A stretch of 6,173 nt of DNA from Fimbriimonadaceae bacterium (GCA_014380605.1 JACMJO010000022.1:1-6173), one strand, 5' to 3'. Counted from the stretch's first letter, positions 1 through 5,208 are shown. Translations and numbers: made by a program. The notes: generated by a model from the sequence alone, not told the origin.

Positions 1-2
1 CT

Positions 3-152
3 CGCCATGACCCCGGACCCATACCTGCCAGCTCATTGGTCTATTTAGGCCTTCAGCTACTTCCTACTTTTGCGCTCGTGCCTGCCTGTATGTTGTTTTC
101 GTCCGCGCTTAGAGAGAGGCGTGCAAAGAGAATAGAAAGTGAAGAATTTTAA
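3..152 (+). CDS. C-terminal tail of a probable membrane protein (partial, 5' end outside window)
   Basis: This frame is open from the window edge to TAA at 150-152, giving 49 residues. It contains a hydrophobic stretch suited to one membrane-spanning helix (about residues 11-34, with LVYLGLQLLPTFALVPACML in it). A strongly charged tail follows, RERRAKRIESEEF, rich in Arg/Lys and then Glu. A last transmembrane helix followed by a positive cytoplasmic tail is typical of the C-terminus of an inner-membrane protein or permease. No family can be named from so little. The stop overlaps the first possible start of the next ORF (GTG 139) by 14 bases, so the two could be co-transcribed and end at the terminator at 625-655. 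The competing frame 1 ends at TAG 46-48 and carries no recognisable feature. Codon use is only mildly biased, so the call is moderate. Confidence 0.45.
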   Translation, partial: RHDPGPIPASSLVYLGLQLLPTFALVPACMLFSSALRERRAKRIESEEF

Positions 153-603
153 TGCCTCAACAGCGACGAAGGAGTTGTGGAGGCTACGTCTACCACCCTC
201 AACAACTCGTGCCTCGCTGTTGAGGGATCAAGCGACTTCTAAGAGGGATTTGGCGACTCAATCCAGGGATATGACGGTCCCTTTGAGGCATATGAAGAGT
301 TTGTTACGGGATTTGAGGACCGTTTGGAGGGATATGGCCTTCATTTGGAGGGATTTGACCAATTTATTGGCCCACATTCTCCAGCTATGGGCCAACTTCG
401 CGACCAAATCACGGGCGAGCAGTTCGGACGCGTGGGCGGTTCTGTCGACCTGCACCAAGCGGACTTTCGAGACGTCTTGGACTCCTGGCAGCTATGTGGC
501 TTTCCGGGTGAGCGCGCAGCGGCGAGGCGTGACCAGCGCGGCCTGCACTCCGGTCGTCCTCTGGGATGGCGAGTCGGTTGTGGCTTTGAAGCTAGCGGCG
601 TAG
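139..603 (+). CDS. Hypothetical protein with seven-residue repeats and a beta-rich C-terminal tail
   Basis: Not assigned to a known family. The 154-residue product has a short N-terminal part (residues 1-26), then about ten heptads (residues 27-95) of the form x-x-R-D-L/M-x-x, for example LLRDLRT, VWRDMAF and IWRDLTN, later decaying to LLAHILQ and LWANFAT. Hydrophobic residues at repeat positions 1, 2 and 5 would place a greasy stripe on a helix, so a coiled coil or amphipathic helix is possible. The last 60 residues (about 418-603) show strong G/C preference at third codon positions in this frame, which is the best evidence for coding. GSYVAFRVSAQRRG then TPVVLW resembles the end of a fibronectin-type-III-like strand pair, but this is only a resemblance. 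GTG 139 is the first start after an in-frame TAG (133-135) and lacks a good Shine-Dalgarno, so the true start is uncertain. A terminator follows 21 bases after the stop. Confidence 0.5.
   Translation: MKNFNASTATKELWRLRLPPSTTRASLLRDQATSKRDLATQSRDMTVPLRHMKSLLRDLRTVWRDMAFIWRDLTNLLAHILQLWANFATKSRASSSDAWAVLSTCTKRTFETSWTPGSYVAFRVSAQRRGVTSAACTPVVLWDGESVVALKLAA
155..226 (+). repeat. Two alternative hairpins sharing one 3' arm
   Basis: CCTCAACAGCGA (155-166) is perfectly complementary to TCGCTGTTGAGG (214-225). CCCTCAACA (196-204) is perfectly complementary to TGTTGAGGG (218-226). Both 5' arms compete for the same 3' arm, so only one stem can form at a time. The shared arm also begins the first unit of the 21-bp tandem array. 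The arrangement is seen directly; any regulatory role is inference. Confidence 0.6.
219..417 (+). repeat. 21-bp tandem array, seven clear units plus decayed ones
   Basis: The anchor GGGAT (GGCAT in one unit) begins at 224, 245, 266, 287, 308, 329 and 350, each exactly 21 bases apart. Further positions in phase (371, 392, 413) are degenerate. The rest of each unit varies strongly, so the anchor and the spacing are conserved rather than the whole unit. The spacing equals seven codons and also two helical turns of DNA. No indel breaks the phase, which keeps the reading frame of the surrounding ORF. Several frames on both strands stay open across the array. Confidence 0.85.
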
Positions 604-624
604 TCTGTTCCTGTAGATTGAAGA

Positions 625-655
625 GCCCTCGAGCTAAGCGCTCGGGGGCCTTTTT
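625..655 (+). terminator. Rho-independent terminator
   Basis: GCCCTCGAGC (625-634) pairs along its whole length with GCTCGGGGGC (640-649), with a G-U wobble at the fifth pair and loop TAAGC. A run of five T follows at 651-655. It ends transcription coming from the plus-strand ORF at 139-603. On the minus strand no T-run follows the stem, so it works poorly, if at all, for the convergent gene. Confidence 0.9.
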
Positions 656-678
656 GTTGGGAAGGTTAAGCGAATCTG

Positions 679-1065
679 TTATGTATTTGTCTTTCTTTGA
701 CGTGCTATCTCAAGCGCCTCAATCCGTTTTTCACCAAGTATCAAAACGAACGTCGAAAACACGGAAAGTAATGCGATGTAGATAGCGGCGGCAGTTCCCT
801 GTGCAGACGACCTAATTTCGTTATACAGAGCGCTTGCGATAACCATCACTACGACAAAAAAGATTCCAAAGCTGTCTGCTAAACTCACCCTGCTGTTTCT
901 CGCGTTCTGCCATGTGAAATACCATATGGACAGGGCAACCACATAAAAGAAACGTACCAAGAGTCCTTGCTGACCGGGCCACCAGATTCCGCTACTGGCA
1001 TGCAGCAAGAACACGCCAAGTGATCCTAGCCCCCAGACTAGGCGGGGACTCGCCATCAAATCCAA
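679..1065 (-). CDS. Small integral membrane protein with four predicted helices, function unknown
   Basis: No family is recognised. The 128-residue product has four hydrophobic stretches, at about residues 9-28 (LVWGLGSLGVFLLHASSGIW), 35-52, 67-81 and 92-110. A charged C-terminal tail follows (GEKRIEALEIARQRKTNT). The chosen start is TTG at 1065-1063, because AAGGA (1076-1072) lies six bases upstream and a probable promoter sits just before it. Longer versions from ATG 1131 or ATG 1113 would start inside or right after the terminator of the upstream gene and add a polar segment without hydrophobic character. ATG 1056 is a further alternative, three residues shorter. The gene is convergent with the repeat ORF at 139-603 and looks like its own transcription unit. 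A real gene is likely, its job unknown. Confidence 0.6.
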   Translation of the reverse strand: MDLMASPRLVWGLGSLGVFLLHASSGIWWPGQQGLLVRFFYVVALSIWYFTWQNARNSRVSLADSFGIFFVVVMVIASALYNEIRSSAQGTAAAIYIALLSVFSTFVLILGEKRIEALEIARQRKTNT

Positions 1066-1089
1066 ACCCATTCCTTGCGCATGATCGCT

Positions 1090-1119
1090 ATTGTAGTGCG
1101 ATTCGACCCCCATCGACAA
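1090..1119 (-). promoter_or_regulatory. Probable sigma-70-type promoter for the small membrane protein
   Basis: On the minus strand TTGTCG (1119-1114, four of six matches to TTGACA) is followed after 18 bases by TACAAT (1095-1090, five of six matches to TATAAT). Transcription would begin near 1083, giving a leader of about 18 bases that contains AAGGA (1076-1072) six bases before the TTG start. The -35 box shares two bases with the T-run of the preceding terminator. Confidence 0.4.
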
Positions 1120-1149
1120 AAAAGCCCCCAAGCTTTTGCTTGAGGGCTT
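1118..1149 (-). terminator. Rho-independent terminator of the PEP-CTERM gene at 1170-2105
   Basis: Read on the minus strand, AAGCCCTCAAGC (1149-1138) pairs with GCTTGGGGGCTT (1133-1122) around an AAAA loop and is followed by six T (1123-1118). One position is a G-U wobble in minus-strand RNA but would be a C-A mismatch in plus-strand RNA. This shows that the minus strand is the functional direction. It starts 20 bases after the stop of the gene it closes. Confidence 0.9.
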
Positions 1150-1169
1150 CCTTGTGCTCTCCGAAAAGG

Positions 1170-2105
1170 CTAGCTGACTTTGCGTCGCCGTCGCAGCAAC
1201 GCGGCTCCCGCCAAGCCTAGAACCACGATCGTGGCTGGCTCGGGAACGGCGGTCACCGACACGTTATCGATAACCATGAAGTTCAGTCGATTCTGGTTCG
1301 AGGTCGAGGTTGCATTGGTGTCGAAGTAGTTGAAATGGATGTTAGAACCGCCCTGCGTGACGGTCGCGAGATTGATTCTGGCAATCGGAAGGGTATCCAC
1401 CGTCCAGGTGACGAATCCGCCGCTTACGTTGACGATGAAATCGTGCCAACCGAAGGCAATATTTCCAAGCATCGTCGCTCCCGTCTGACTTGCGAACAGT
1501 GCGGTTTGGGCCGGTGGCGGCGTGGCCCCGCCAAACCCAGCATAGTAGGGGTCGGAAGCATTGGTTGAGGGCGCAAAATAGACTGCATTCCCGCTCCCAT
1601 AGCTTGCGGGAGCAGCCGTCGAATAGGCACGCCAGTCTGAAGCTGAATTGCCATCTGTGGTTGTTGCGAACCAAACGCTGTCTTGGGTACCGCCAGCCCA
1701 TTGGGGAGTGACTCCGGCCGTTCCTATTCCTACTCCACCCGCTTGGGTCGATCCATTTCCTCCCACCGGCGCCGGGCCCACAAAGTTAAGCCAGGCCTTG
1801 GCGCGGACTTCATATTCGCCAGTGAACGATTTCCCGGTCGGAGACACGCTTAGACCCGAGAAGAGACCGCCCGTGACGTTTGACTCCAACCGCAAACCAC
1901 GCGTGGTTCCGCCCGATCCAGGCGCGCTGGGAATGCCGTAGGTGCTGTAGTCGAAGAAAATGTCGGCAAGGTTGCCAGCGGGATTGATCCCCTTGTTGAC
2001 GGTCCATTGAGCCGTATGGTCTACGTCGAAGTTCTCCGTGTAGAGTTGGGCGATTGCACCCATAGGGACAAAGCTCGCTGCAAACATTAAAACAATTCGT
2101 TTCAT
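1170..2105 (-). CDS. Secreted PEP-CTERM sorting domain protein
   Basis: A 311-residue exported protein. A signal peptide (residues 1-19, MKRIVLMFAASFVPMGAIA, cleavage before Gln20) leads into a long beta-rich region with many Gly, Ser, Thr, Asn and aromatic residues, as in lectin- or laminin-G-like sandwiches. The C-terminus is a textbook PEP-CTERM tail: VPEP at 287-290, a hydrophobic helix (about 291-304) and the basic cluster RRRRK. Such tails are processed by an exosortase, leaving the protein at the cell surface or in extracellular matrix. The segments FDYSTYGIPSAPGSGGTTRG (51-70) and GGTQDSVWFA (138-147) recall a protein family that I associate with Fimbriimonadia, but its function is unknown. 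The ATG is well supported by GGAGGG (2115-2110) four bases upstream. A dedicated terminator follows. No exosortase is encoded in the window. Confidence 0.9.
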   Translation of the reverse strand: MKRIVLMFAASFVPMGAIAQLYTENFDVDHTAQWTVNKGINPAGNLADIFFDYSTYGIPSAPGSGGTTRGLRLESNVTGGLFSGLSVSPTGKSFTGEYEVRAKAWLNFVGPAPVGGNGSTQAGGVGIGTAGVTPQWAGGTQDSVWFATTTDGNSASDWRAYSTAAPASYGSGNAVYFAPSTNASDPYYAGFGGATPPPAQTALFASQTGATMLGNIAFGWHDFIVNVSGGFVTWTVDTLPIARINLATVTQGGSNIHFNYFDTNATSTSNQNRLNFMVIDNVSVTAVPEPATIVVLGLAGAALLRRRRKVS

Positions 2106-2186
2106 TCAACCCTCCAAAACAAGGTGCGGAACCACCCGCACTTTGACTAGCATACGACATGTTAAGTTCGCCGGTTCTGTATTGCA

Positions 2187-2196
2187 GTATTAATAC
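2187..2196. promoter_or_regulatory. Palindrome between divergent genes, possible operator or -10 region
   Basis: GTATTAATAC is a perfect 10-bp palindrome in the 114-bp gap between the minus-strand PEP-CTERM gene and the plus-strand L,D-transpeptidase. It lies 24 bases before the TTG start at 2220. It contains TATTAA and TAATAC, both passable -10 boxes, but no good -35 box lies at the right distance. Role unproven. Confidence 0.25.
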
Positions 2197-2219
2197 GGGG
2201 GTGAACCAGGGAAGCAAAC

Positions 2220-2951
2220 TTGGAGTCTGCTTGGTTCATGATTTCTGCGCTCTTTGCCATCGGCATTGCAACCTCGGGCAGCCAAGCCTTGAAGACCCTG
2301 GATGGGATCACCTTTAATGATCAGCCGGGGGTTCTTTATGCGCGGTTAAAGCAGGTGTCCAACTCGTTTGGGGTTGGCGTCGGTAAATCCAAGGGGGTTT
2401 TGCACCTTAACAAAAAACCCATCCAGATGGCGAACACGCGAAAGCTGCTCGATGGGACGATGCTGTTCCGACTCGGAGCCCTCGCTCATCACGGCTTTAC
2501 GGTTCGGTGGGACGATGTGGCGAACCGGGCAGTGGTGAAGTCGGCGGCCAAGTCCGGTAGCGCGATCTACGTTCGAAAGGGCCTTCAACGGGTGGTTATC
2601 AACAAGAAGGAACTGATGCTAGTGGCTTGGCAGGGAACGAGCGTGGTGCTTCGTTCGAAAGTAGCCATCGGCCGTGCAGCCAATCAAACTCCGAACGGGA
2701 TTTTCAAGGCTCAGGCATATCGGACGAAGCTCCACCGGTCCTCGCTGTACGGAAATGCGCCGATGCCTTGGGCAGTGCATATCGTCGGCGATATCTTTAT
2801 CCATGGCTCGGATCAGGCGCAGGGAAGAAGTTCGCATGGGTGCATCAGGCTCCCGATGAAGGGTCGCAACCCCGCTCGGTGGCTTTACAGCTGGATCGAG
2901 AAGGACTCGCCGGTAACCATTCTCGGAAAATGGCCCAAGAACGCATCCTAA
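2220..2951 (+). CDS. Exported L,D-transpeptidase (YkuD domain) with an N-terminal stalk-like domain
   Basis: L,D-transpeptidases make 3-3 peptidoglycan cross-links, or join proteins to peptidoglycan, in the periplasm. The YkuD domain spans about residues 115-236 of 243. TPNG (157-160) is the usual TPxG segment. His195-Gly196 precede the SHGCIRLP motif (205-212), which holds the catalytic Cys208 with His206 and Arg210, so all key residues are intact. Residues 1-23 form a signal peptide or membrane anchor ending in SQA. Residues 24-108 resemble the copper-amine-oxidase N-terminal-like stalk domain found on secreted Firmicutes and Armatimonadota proteins (GITFNDQPGVLY, then LFRLGALAHHGFTVRWDD and AVVKS). 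This part is an inference from pattern. The start is TTG 2220, with AGGGAA (2208-2213) six bases upstream. ATG 2238 is the alternative but would cut the signal peptide short. No clear terminator follows the stop. Confidence 0.92.
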   Translation: MESAWFMISALFAIGIATSGSQALKTLDGITFNDQPGVLYARLKQVSNSFGVGVGKSKGVLHLNKKPIQMANTRKLLDGTMLFRLGALAHHGFTVRWDDVANRAVVKSAAKSGSAIYVRKGLQRVVINKKELMLVAWQGTSVVLRSKVAIGRAANQTPNGIFKAQAYRTKLHRSSLYGNAPMPWAVHIVGDIFIHGSDQAQGRSSHGCIRLPMKGRNPARWLYSWIEKDSPVTILGKWPKNAS

Positions 2952-3026
2952 GTTAAATCCCAAGTCCCGATTTGCGTGGACCATGGTTGACAAAACCGTG
3001 TTTCAAAACCTTATAGGTAAGGGAGC

Positions 3027-3088
3027 TGAGAGTTCGAAGTTGAGAGTCCAGTGAACCGGAGGATGGAGGCGAACTCTCATCTCTCAAC
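3027..3088. repeat. Crossed (interleaved) inverted repeats
   Basis: TGAGAGTTCG (3027-3036) is perfectly complementary to CGAACTCTCA (3070-3079). GTTGAGAG (3039-3046) is perfectly complementary to CTCTCAAC (3081-3088). The order is A-B-A'-B', so the stems cross as in a pseudoknot. With only one base between A' and B' both stems are unlikely to form together, so alternative hairpins are more likely. TGAGAGT also occurs as a direct repeat (3027-3033 and 3041-3047). Confidence 0.6.
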
Positions 3089-3314
3089 GCTCACTTGTCC
3101 AAATTCACTTCCAATTTACACAAGCGCCAAAACACAGTAAAAAACGATACAAAAAAACTTGCCTCAAATGAACCTAAAAAAACGGTCAAATCCAGATTCG
3201 AATTCGGTCGCAAAACCGTCGCGACCAAGTTCAAAATCAGTCGAGAAAAAACGCGACCGCGAGACCATTACCTGGTACAGGTTCACCAGGAACTAATTTT
3301 ATGAGGTGACAAAC

Positions 3315-3345
3315 AAAAAAGCCCCCAAGCATTCTGCTTGAGGGC
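3315..3345 (-). terminator. Orphan minus-strand terminator in front of a plus-strand gene
   Basis: On the minus strand GCCCTCAAGC (3345-3336), loop AGAAT and GCTTGGGGGC (3330-3321) form a fully paired stem with one G-U wobble. Six T follow (3320-3315). It is almost identical to the terminator at 1118-1149. On the plus strand the stem has a C-A mismatch and no T-run follows, so it points leftward. The minus-strand gene to the right already has its own terminator at 4261-4300, so no gene is evident for this one. Confidence 0.75.
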
Positions 3346-3466
3346 TAATGGAGAGGGATACAAGTGTAGTTACTCCGGTAGGATGCGCGCTGTTACCAGG
3401 TTTTTTCTGGGCCTGTACACAGCGCTAGCAATTTCTGTTAATCTACTCGCGATTAGGAGAGTTGCT

Positions 3467-4252
3467 TTGAAGAGATTTTTGCTTTTCCCAATAGTTAGCT
3501 TCGCGATTGTAGCGTCGGCCCCAGCGTCCAGCCTTTACTTTATTAACGACACCACAAACACGCTGAACATCTTCGACACGGTCGCTTTGACTTCCTCGCT
3601 GGTAGGTGCCACCGGGATATCCACGAGCTTTGGAGACATGGCTTGGGACCGGACAACAGGCACGATGTACGCCATCGGCGGTCGGGGGAACGCCAGTCTT
3701 TACACAATCAATTTGGCCACCGGGGCAGCAACGTTGGTGGGCAATCATGGGATTACCGACTTGTTTGCCCTCGGCGTTGATGCGGCAGGGAACCTCTATG
3801 CCCAAGGAACTCCGCAAGCCAATCCAAACGTTAACGTATTCACCCTAAGTAAGGTCACGGGCGCAGCGTCAAACGTCGGCTTGAATAACGTCTATCCAGG
3901 CGGCTACACTTTCAACACCACGACTGGCCAGATGATTTATGCGGAAGCAGGTGGCGGCGGAATTTACGACGTCAATCTCGCAACGGGTGCCGCGAATTTT
4001 CTCGCCGCAACTGGCTCTATCAACGACAATGACATTGCCTACGATGCATCGATGAACGACTATTGGTCCTTGGACTACAATGGCCAGGCATCTCGCTACG
4101 ATTCGTTGTTTAATCGGACGCTCATGCAGACTGGTCTGGGCGGTATTGCCGCTGCCGACTTTGCGACCCCGGTTCCAGAGCCCGGAACCATGGCTGTGAT
4201 TGGGCTGGGCTTAGTGGCATTGATCAAGAAGCGTCGCGCCAAAGCTTCCTGA
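3467..4252 (+). CDS. Secreted PEP-CTERM protein with propeller-like internal repeats
   Basis: A 261-residue exported protein. Residues 1-22 form a signal peptide (MKRFLLFPIVSFAIVASAPA and two Ser). About five imperfect repeats of roughly 40-45 residues follow. Each has a 'LYxIN-L-TG-A-LVG'-like strand pair, starting near residues 23, 67, 110, 156 and 199; compare LYTINLATGAATLVG (78-92) with IYDVNLATGAANFLA (166-180). This points to a beta-propeller or NHL/DUF4394-like fold. The tail is PEP-CTERM: VPEP at 236-239, a hydrophobic helix (about 240-253) and KKRR. I chose TTG 3467 because AGGAGA (3455-3460) lies six bases upstream and the signal peptide begins exactly there. The longer frame from 3338 would begin inside a terminator stem and put 43 extra residues before the signal. 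The gene ends at a strong bidirectional terminator. Ligand and function are unknown. Confidence 0.88.
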   Translation: MKRFLLFPIVSFAIVASAPASSLYFINDTTNTLNIFDTVALTSSLVGATGISTSFGDMAWDRTTGTMYAIGGRGNASLYTINLATGAATLVGNHGITDLFALGVDAAGNLYAQGTPQANPNVNVFTLSKVTGAASNVGLNNVYPGGYTFNTTTGQMIYAEAGGGGIYDVNLATGAANFLAATGSINDNDIAYDASMNDYWSLDYNGQASRYDSLFNRTLMQTGLGGIAAADFATPVPEPGTMAVIGLGLVALIKKRRAKAS

Positions 4253-4260
4253 ACTAACTG

Positions 4261-4300
4261 AAAATGCCGCCCGCACAAATGTGAGCGGGCGGCATTTTTG
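4261..4300. terminator. Bidirectional terminator between convergent genes
   Basis: AAAATGCCGCCCGC (4261-4274) and GCGGGCGGCATTTT (4285-4298) form a perfect 14-bp stem around a 10-base loop. The plus strand continues into a T-rich run (4295-4299, then more T after G4300), closing the PEP-CTERM gene that stops at 4252. The minus strand gives four T (4264-4261), closing the gene that stops at 4317. Confidence 0.93.
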
Positions 4301-4316
4301 TTTTTGCTGGGGCCTA

Positions 4317-5087
4317 CTAGCCACCCATCCAAATGCCCGTTCCGTTGTTGTTGCGGAACTGGTAGGTATTGCCGCCAAACCGCACCCAATAAGCCGGAAT
4401 CGGGTTGGAGTAGGGGTCTACTCGGTAGGTGCCGCCAGTGGCGAAGCTAAGGTTCATCCCATTAACGAAGTTGAACTGTTGTGGGCCAACGAACCACTGG
4501 GGACCAAGGTCGACCGTGATAAGGCCTTCACTGGTTCGCAAAGACAGGCCTGCATAACTGTCGGCGCCATCGCCATAGATTCGGAATCCTTCAACGGTGC
4601 CCGTGACTTCATAAACGTTGGGGTCGACTCCTGAATTGAGAACGACGGGCTCGCTGATGTCCCAGTAAGGTCGTCCGTTGATCCGTCGCAGAGCAAGTAC
4701 CGATGTGTTCTTCTTGATCAGCTTGGCAAGGATCACTCCTCGGCCATCGATCATCACCTTCGACCCGGTGACCTGGATGTTATCCTTGGTTCGTATCTTG
4801 GTCTGCTGATTCTCAACGTACCAAGTCGGTCCAAGTTCCACGACCGCCGTTCCGCCCGTGCTTGTCTTGACCAGCAAGGTTGTAGCCGGCGCCATTCCGC
4901 GCATAGGCACCGTTTTCTGAATGCCCGTGACCTTTCCCGTGAAAGTGATCTGGCTCGATTGGTTGTAAAGCTTGTTATAGGGTGAGTTGAATGCATACCC
5001 GCCCATTCGATTGTCAACTATGACCGTCTGCGACAGCGCGGCCGATGTCAATCCGAATGCAATGCCGAGTAAGAGTAAGTTTCTCAT
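4317..5087 (-). CDS. Secreted protein with two tandem copies of an L-G-P-x-W domain, function unknown
   Basis: A 256-residue exported protein. The signal peptide spans residues 1-19 (MRNLLLLGIAFGLTSAALS, cleavage before Gln20). Two copies of one domain follow. Copy 1 (about 47-143) has FTGKVTGI, VKTSTGGTAVVELGPTWYV, NIQVTGSKVMIDGRGVILA and a closing RRINGRPYW. Copy 2 (about 160-256) has VTGTVEGF, RTSEGLITVDLGPQWFV, then a shorter middle and a closing RNNNGTGIW. The strand pattern with 'G-x-V-x-G' and 'VTGS' suggests a small OB-like beta barrel. It recalls domains in bacterial secreted proteins related to the magnetosome MamS/MamX type, but that link is tentative. Copy 2 has lost the strand matching VMIDGRGVILA. 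The ATG is supported by AAGGGAG (5100-5094) six bases upstream. A shared terminator follows the stop. Confidence 0.82.
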   Translation of the reverse strand: MRNLLLLGIAFGLTSAALSQTVIVDNRMGGYAFNSPYNKLYNQSSQITFTGKVTGIQKTVPMRGMAPATTLLVKTSTGGTAVVELGPTWYVENQQTKIRTKDNIQVTGSKVMIDGRGVILAKLIKKNTSVLALRRINGRPYWDISEPVVLNSGVDPNVYEVTGTVEGFRIYGDGADSYAGLSLRTSEGLITVDLGPQWFVGPQQFNFVNGMNLSFATGGTYRVDPYSNPIPAYWVRFGGNTYQFRNNNGTGIWMGG

Positions 5088-5208
5088 TGGTGGCTCCCTT
5101 TGGTTTCTTTACTTGACGACGCCAAGAGCCAGGTAGGGTCAGGCAACCGGGACTATTCGACGCCAAGGAGTGATCTCAAGGAAGCCACGATCTGCCAAAC
5201 TTGAAGCC

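Larger units (their letters stand above)
2952..3466. other. Non-coding stretch with inverted repeats, an A-rich segment and a gene leader
   Basis: I see no convincing gene in these 515 bases. They hold crossed inverted repeats (3027-3088), a strongly A-rich plus strand (about 3100-3260), several short hairpins and a minus-strand terminator (3315-3345). The hairpins include GGTCGC 3206-3211 with GCGACC 3221-3226, and CCTGGT 3271-3276 with ACCAGG 3285-3290. The last part, about 3347-3466, should be the leader and promoter of the PEP-CTERM gene that starts at 3467. TACACA (3416-3421) and TAATCT (3439-3444), 17 bases apart, are a weak promoter candidate. A 69-codon TTG ORF (3095-3304) is judged spurious. 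Confidence 0.6.

Noticed and set aside
219..417. CRISPR array
   Set aside because: The period is 21 bases with only a five-base anchor conserved. There is no repeat of typical CRISPR length, no spacers and no cas gene.
258..458. Minus-strand open frame of 66 codons across the 21-bp array
   Set aside because: It is open only because the array lacks stops in most frames. No ribosome site or third-position bias supports it.
324..785. Plus-strand open frame of 153 codons overlapping the heptad ORF
   Set aside because: It reads straight through the strong terminator at 625-655 and into the convergent gene. Its openness comes from the 21-bp phased array, which keeps several frames open. The frame beginning at 139 has the better codon bias.
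1335..1941. Several plus- and minus-strand ORFs inside 1170-2105
   Set aside because: All lie within the well-supported PEP-CTERM gene in other frames and show no domain, signal or ribosome site.
3095..3304. 69-codon Lys/Arg-rich plus-strand ORF with a TTG start
   Set aside because: There is no Shine-Dalgarno, the third positions are A/T-rich unlike the neighbouring genes, and the composition simply reflects A-runs. It is kept as non-coding.
3346..3372. Sequence resembling the reverse complement of a tRNA 3' end (ATGGAGAGGGATA)
   Set aside because: No T-loop GTTCGA core, no anticodon arm and no matching acceptor strand could be found on the minus strand, so no cloverleaf is supported.
3338..3466. 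43-residue N-terminal extension of the second PEP-CTERM protein
   Set aside because: It would start inside a terminator stem and place a charged segment and an extra hydrophobic stretch before a clear signal peptide. TTG 3467 has a proper ribosome site.
5170..5208. GTG start 13 codons upstream for the EVE-domain protein
   Set aside because: The extra residues are not part of the conserved domain start, and the GGAG overlaps the GTG itself, leaving no spacer.
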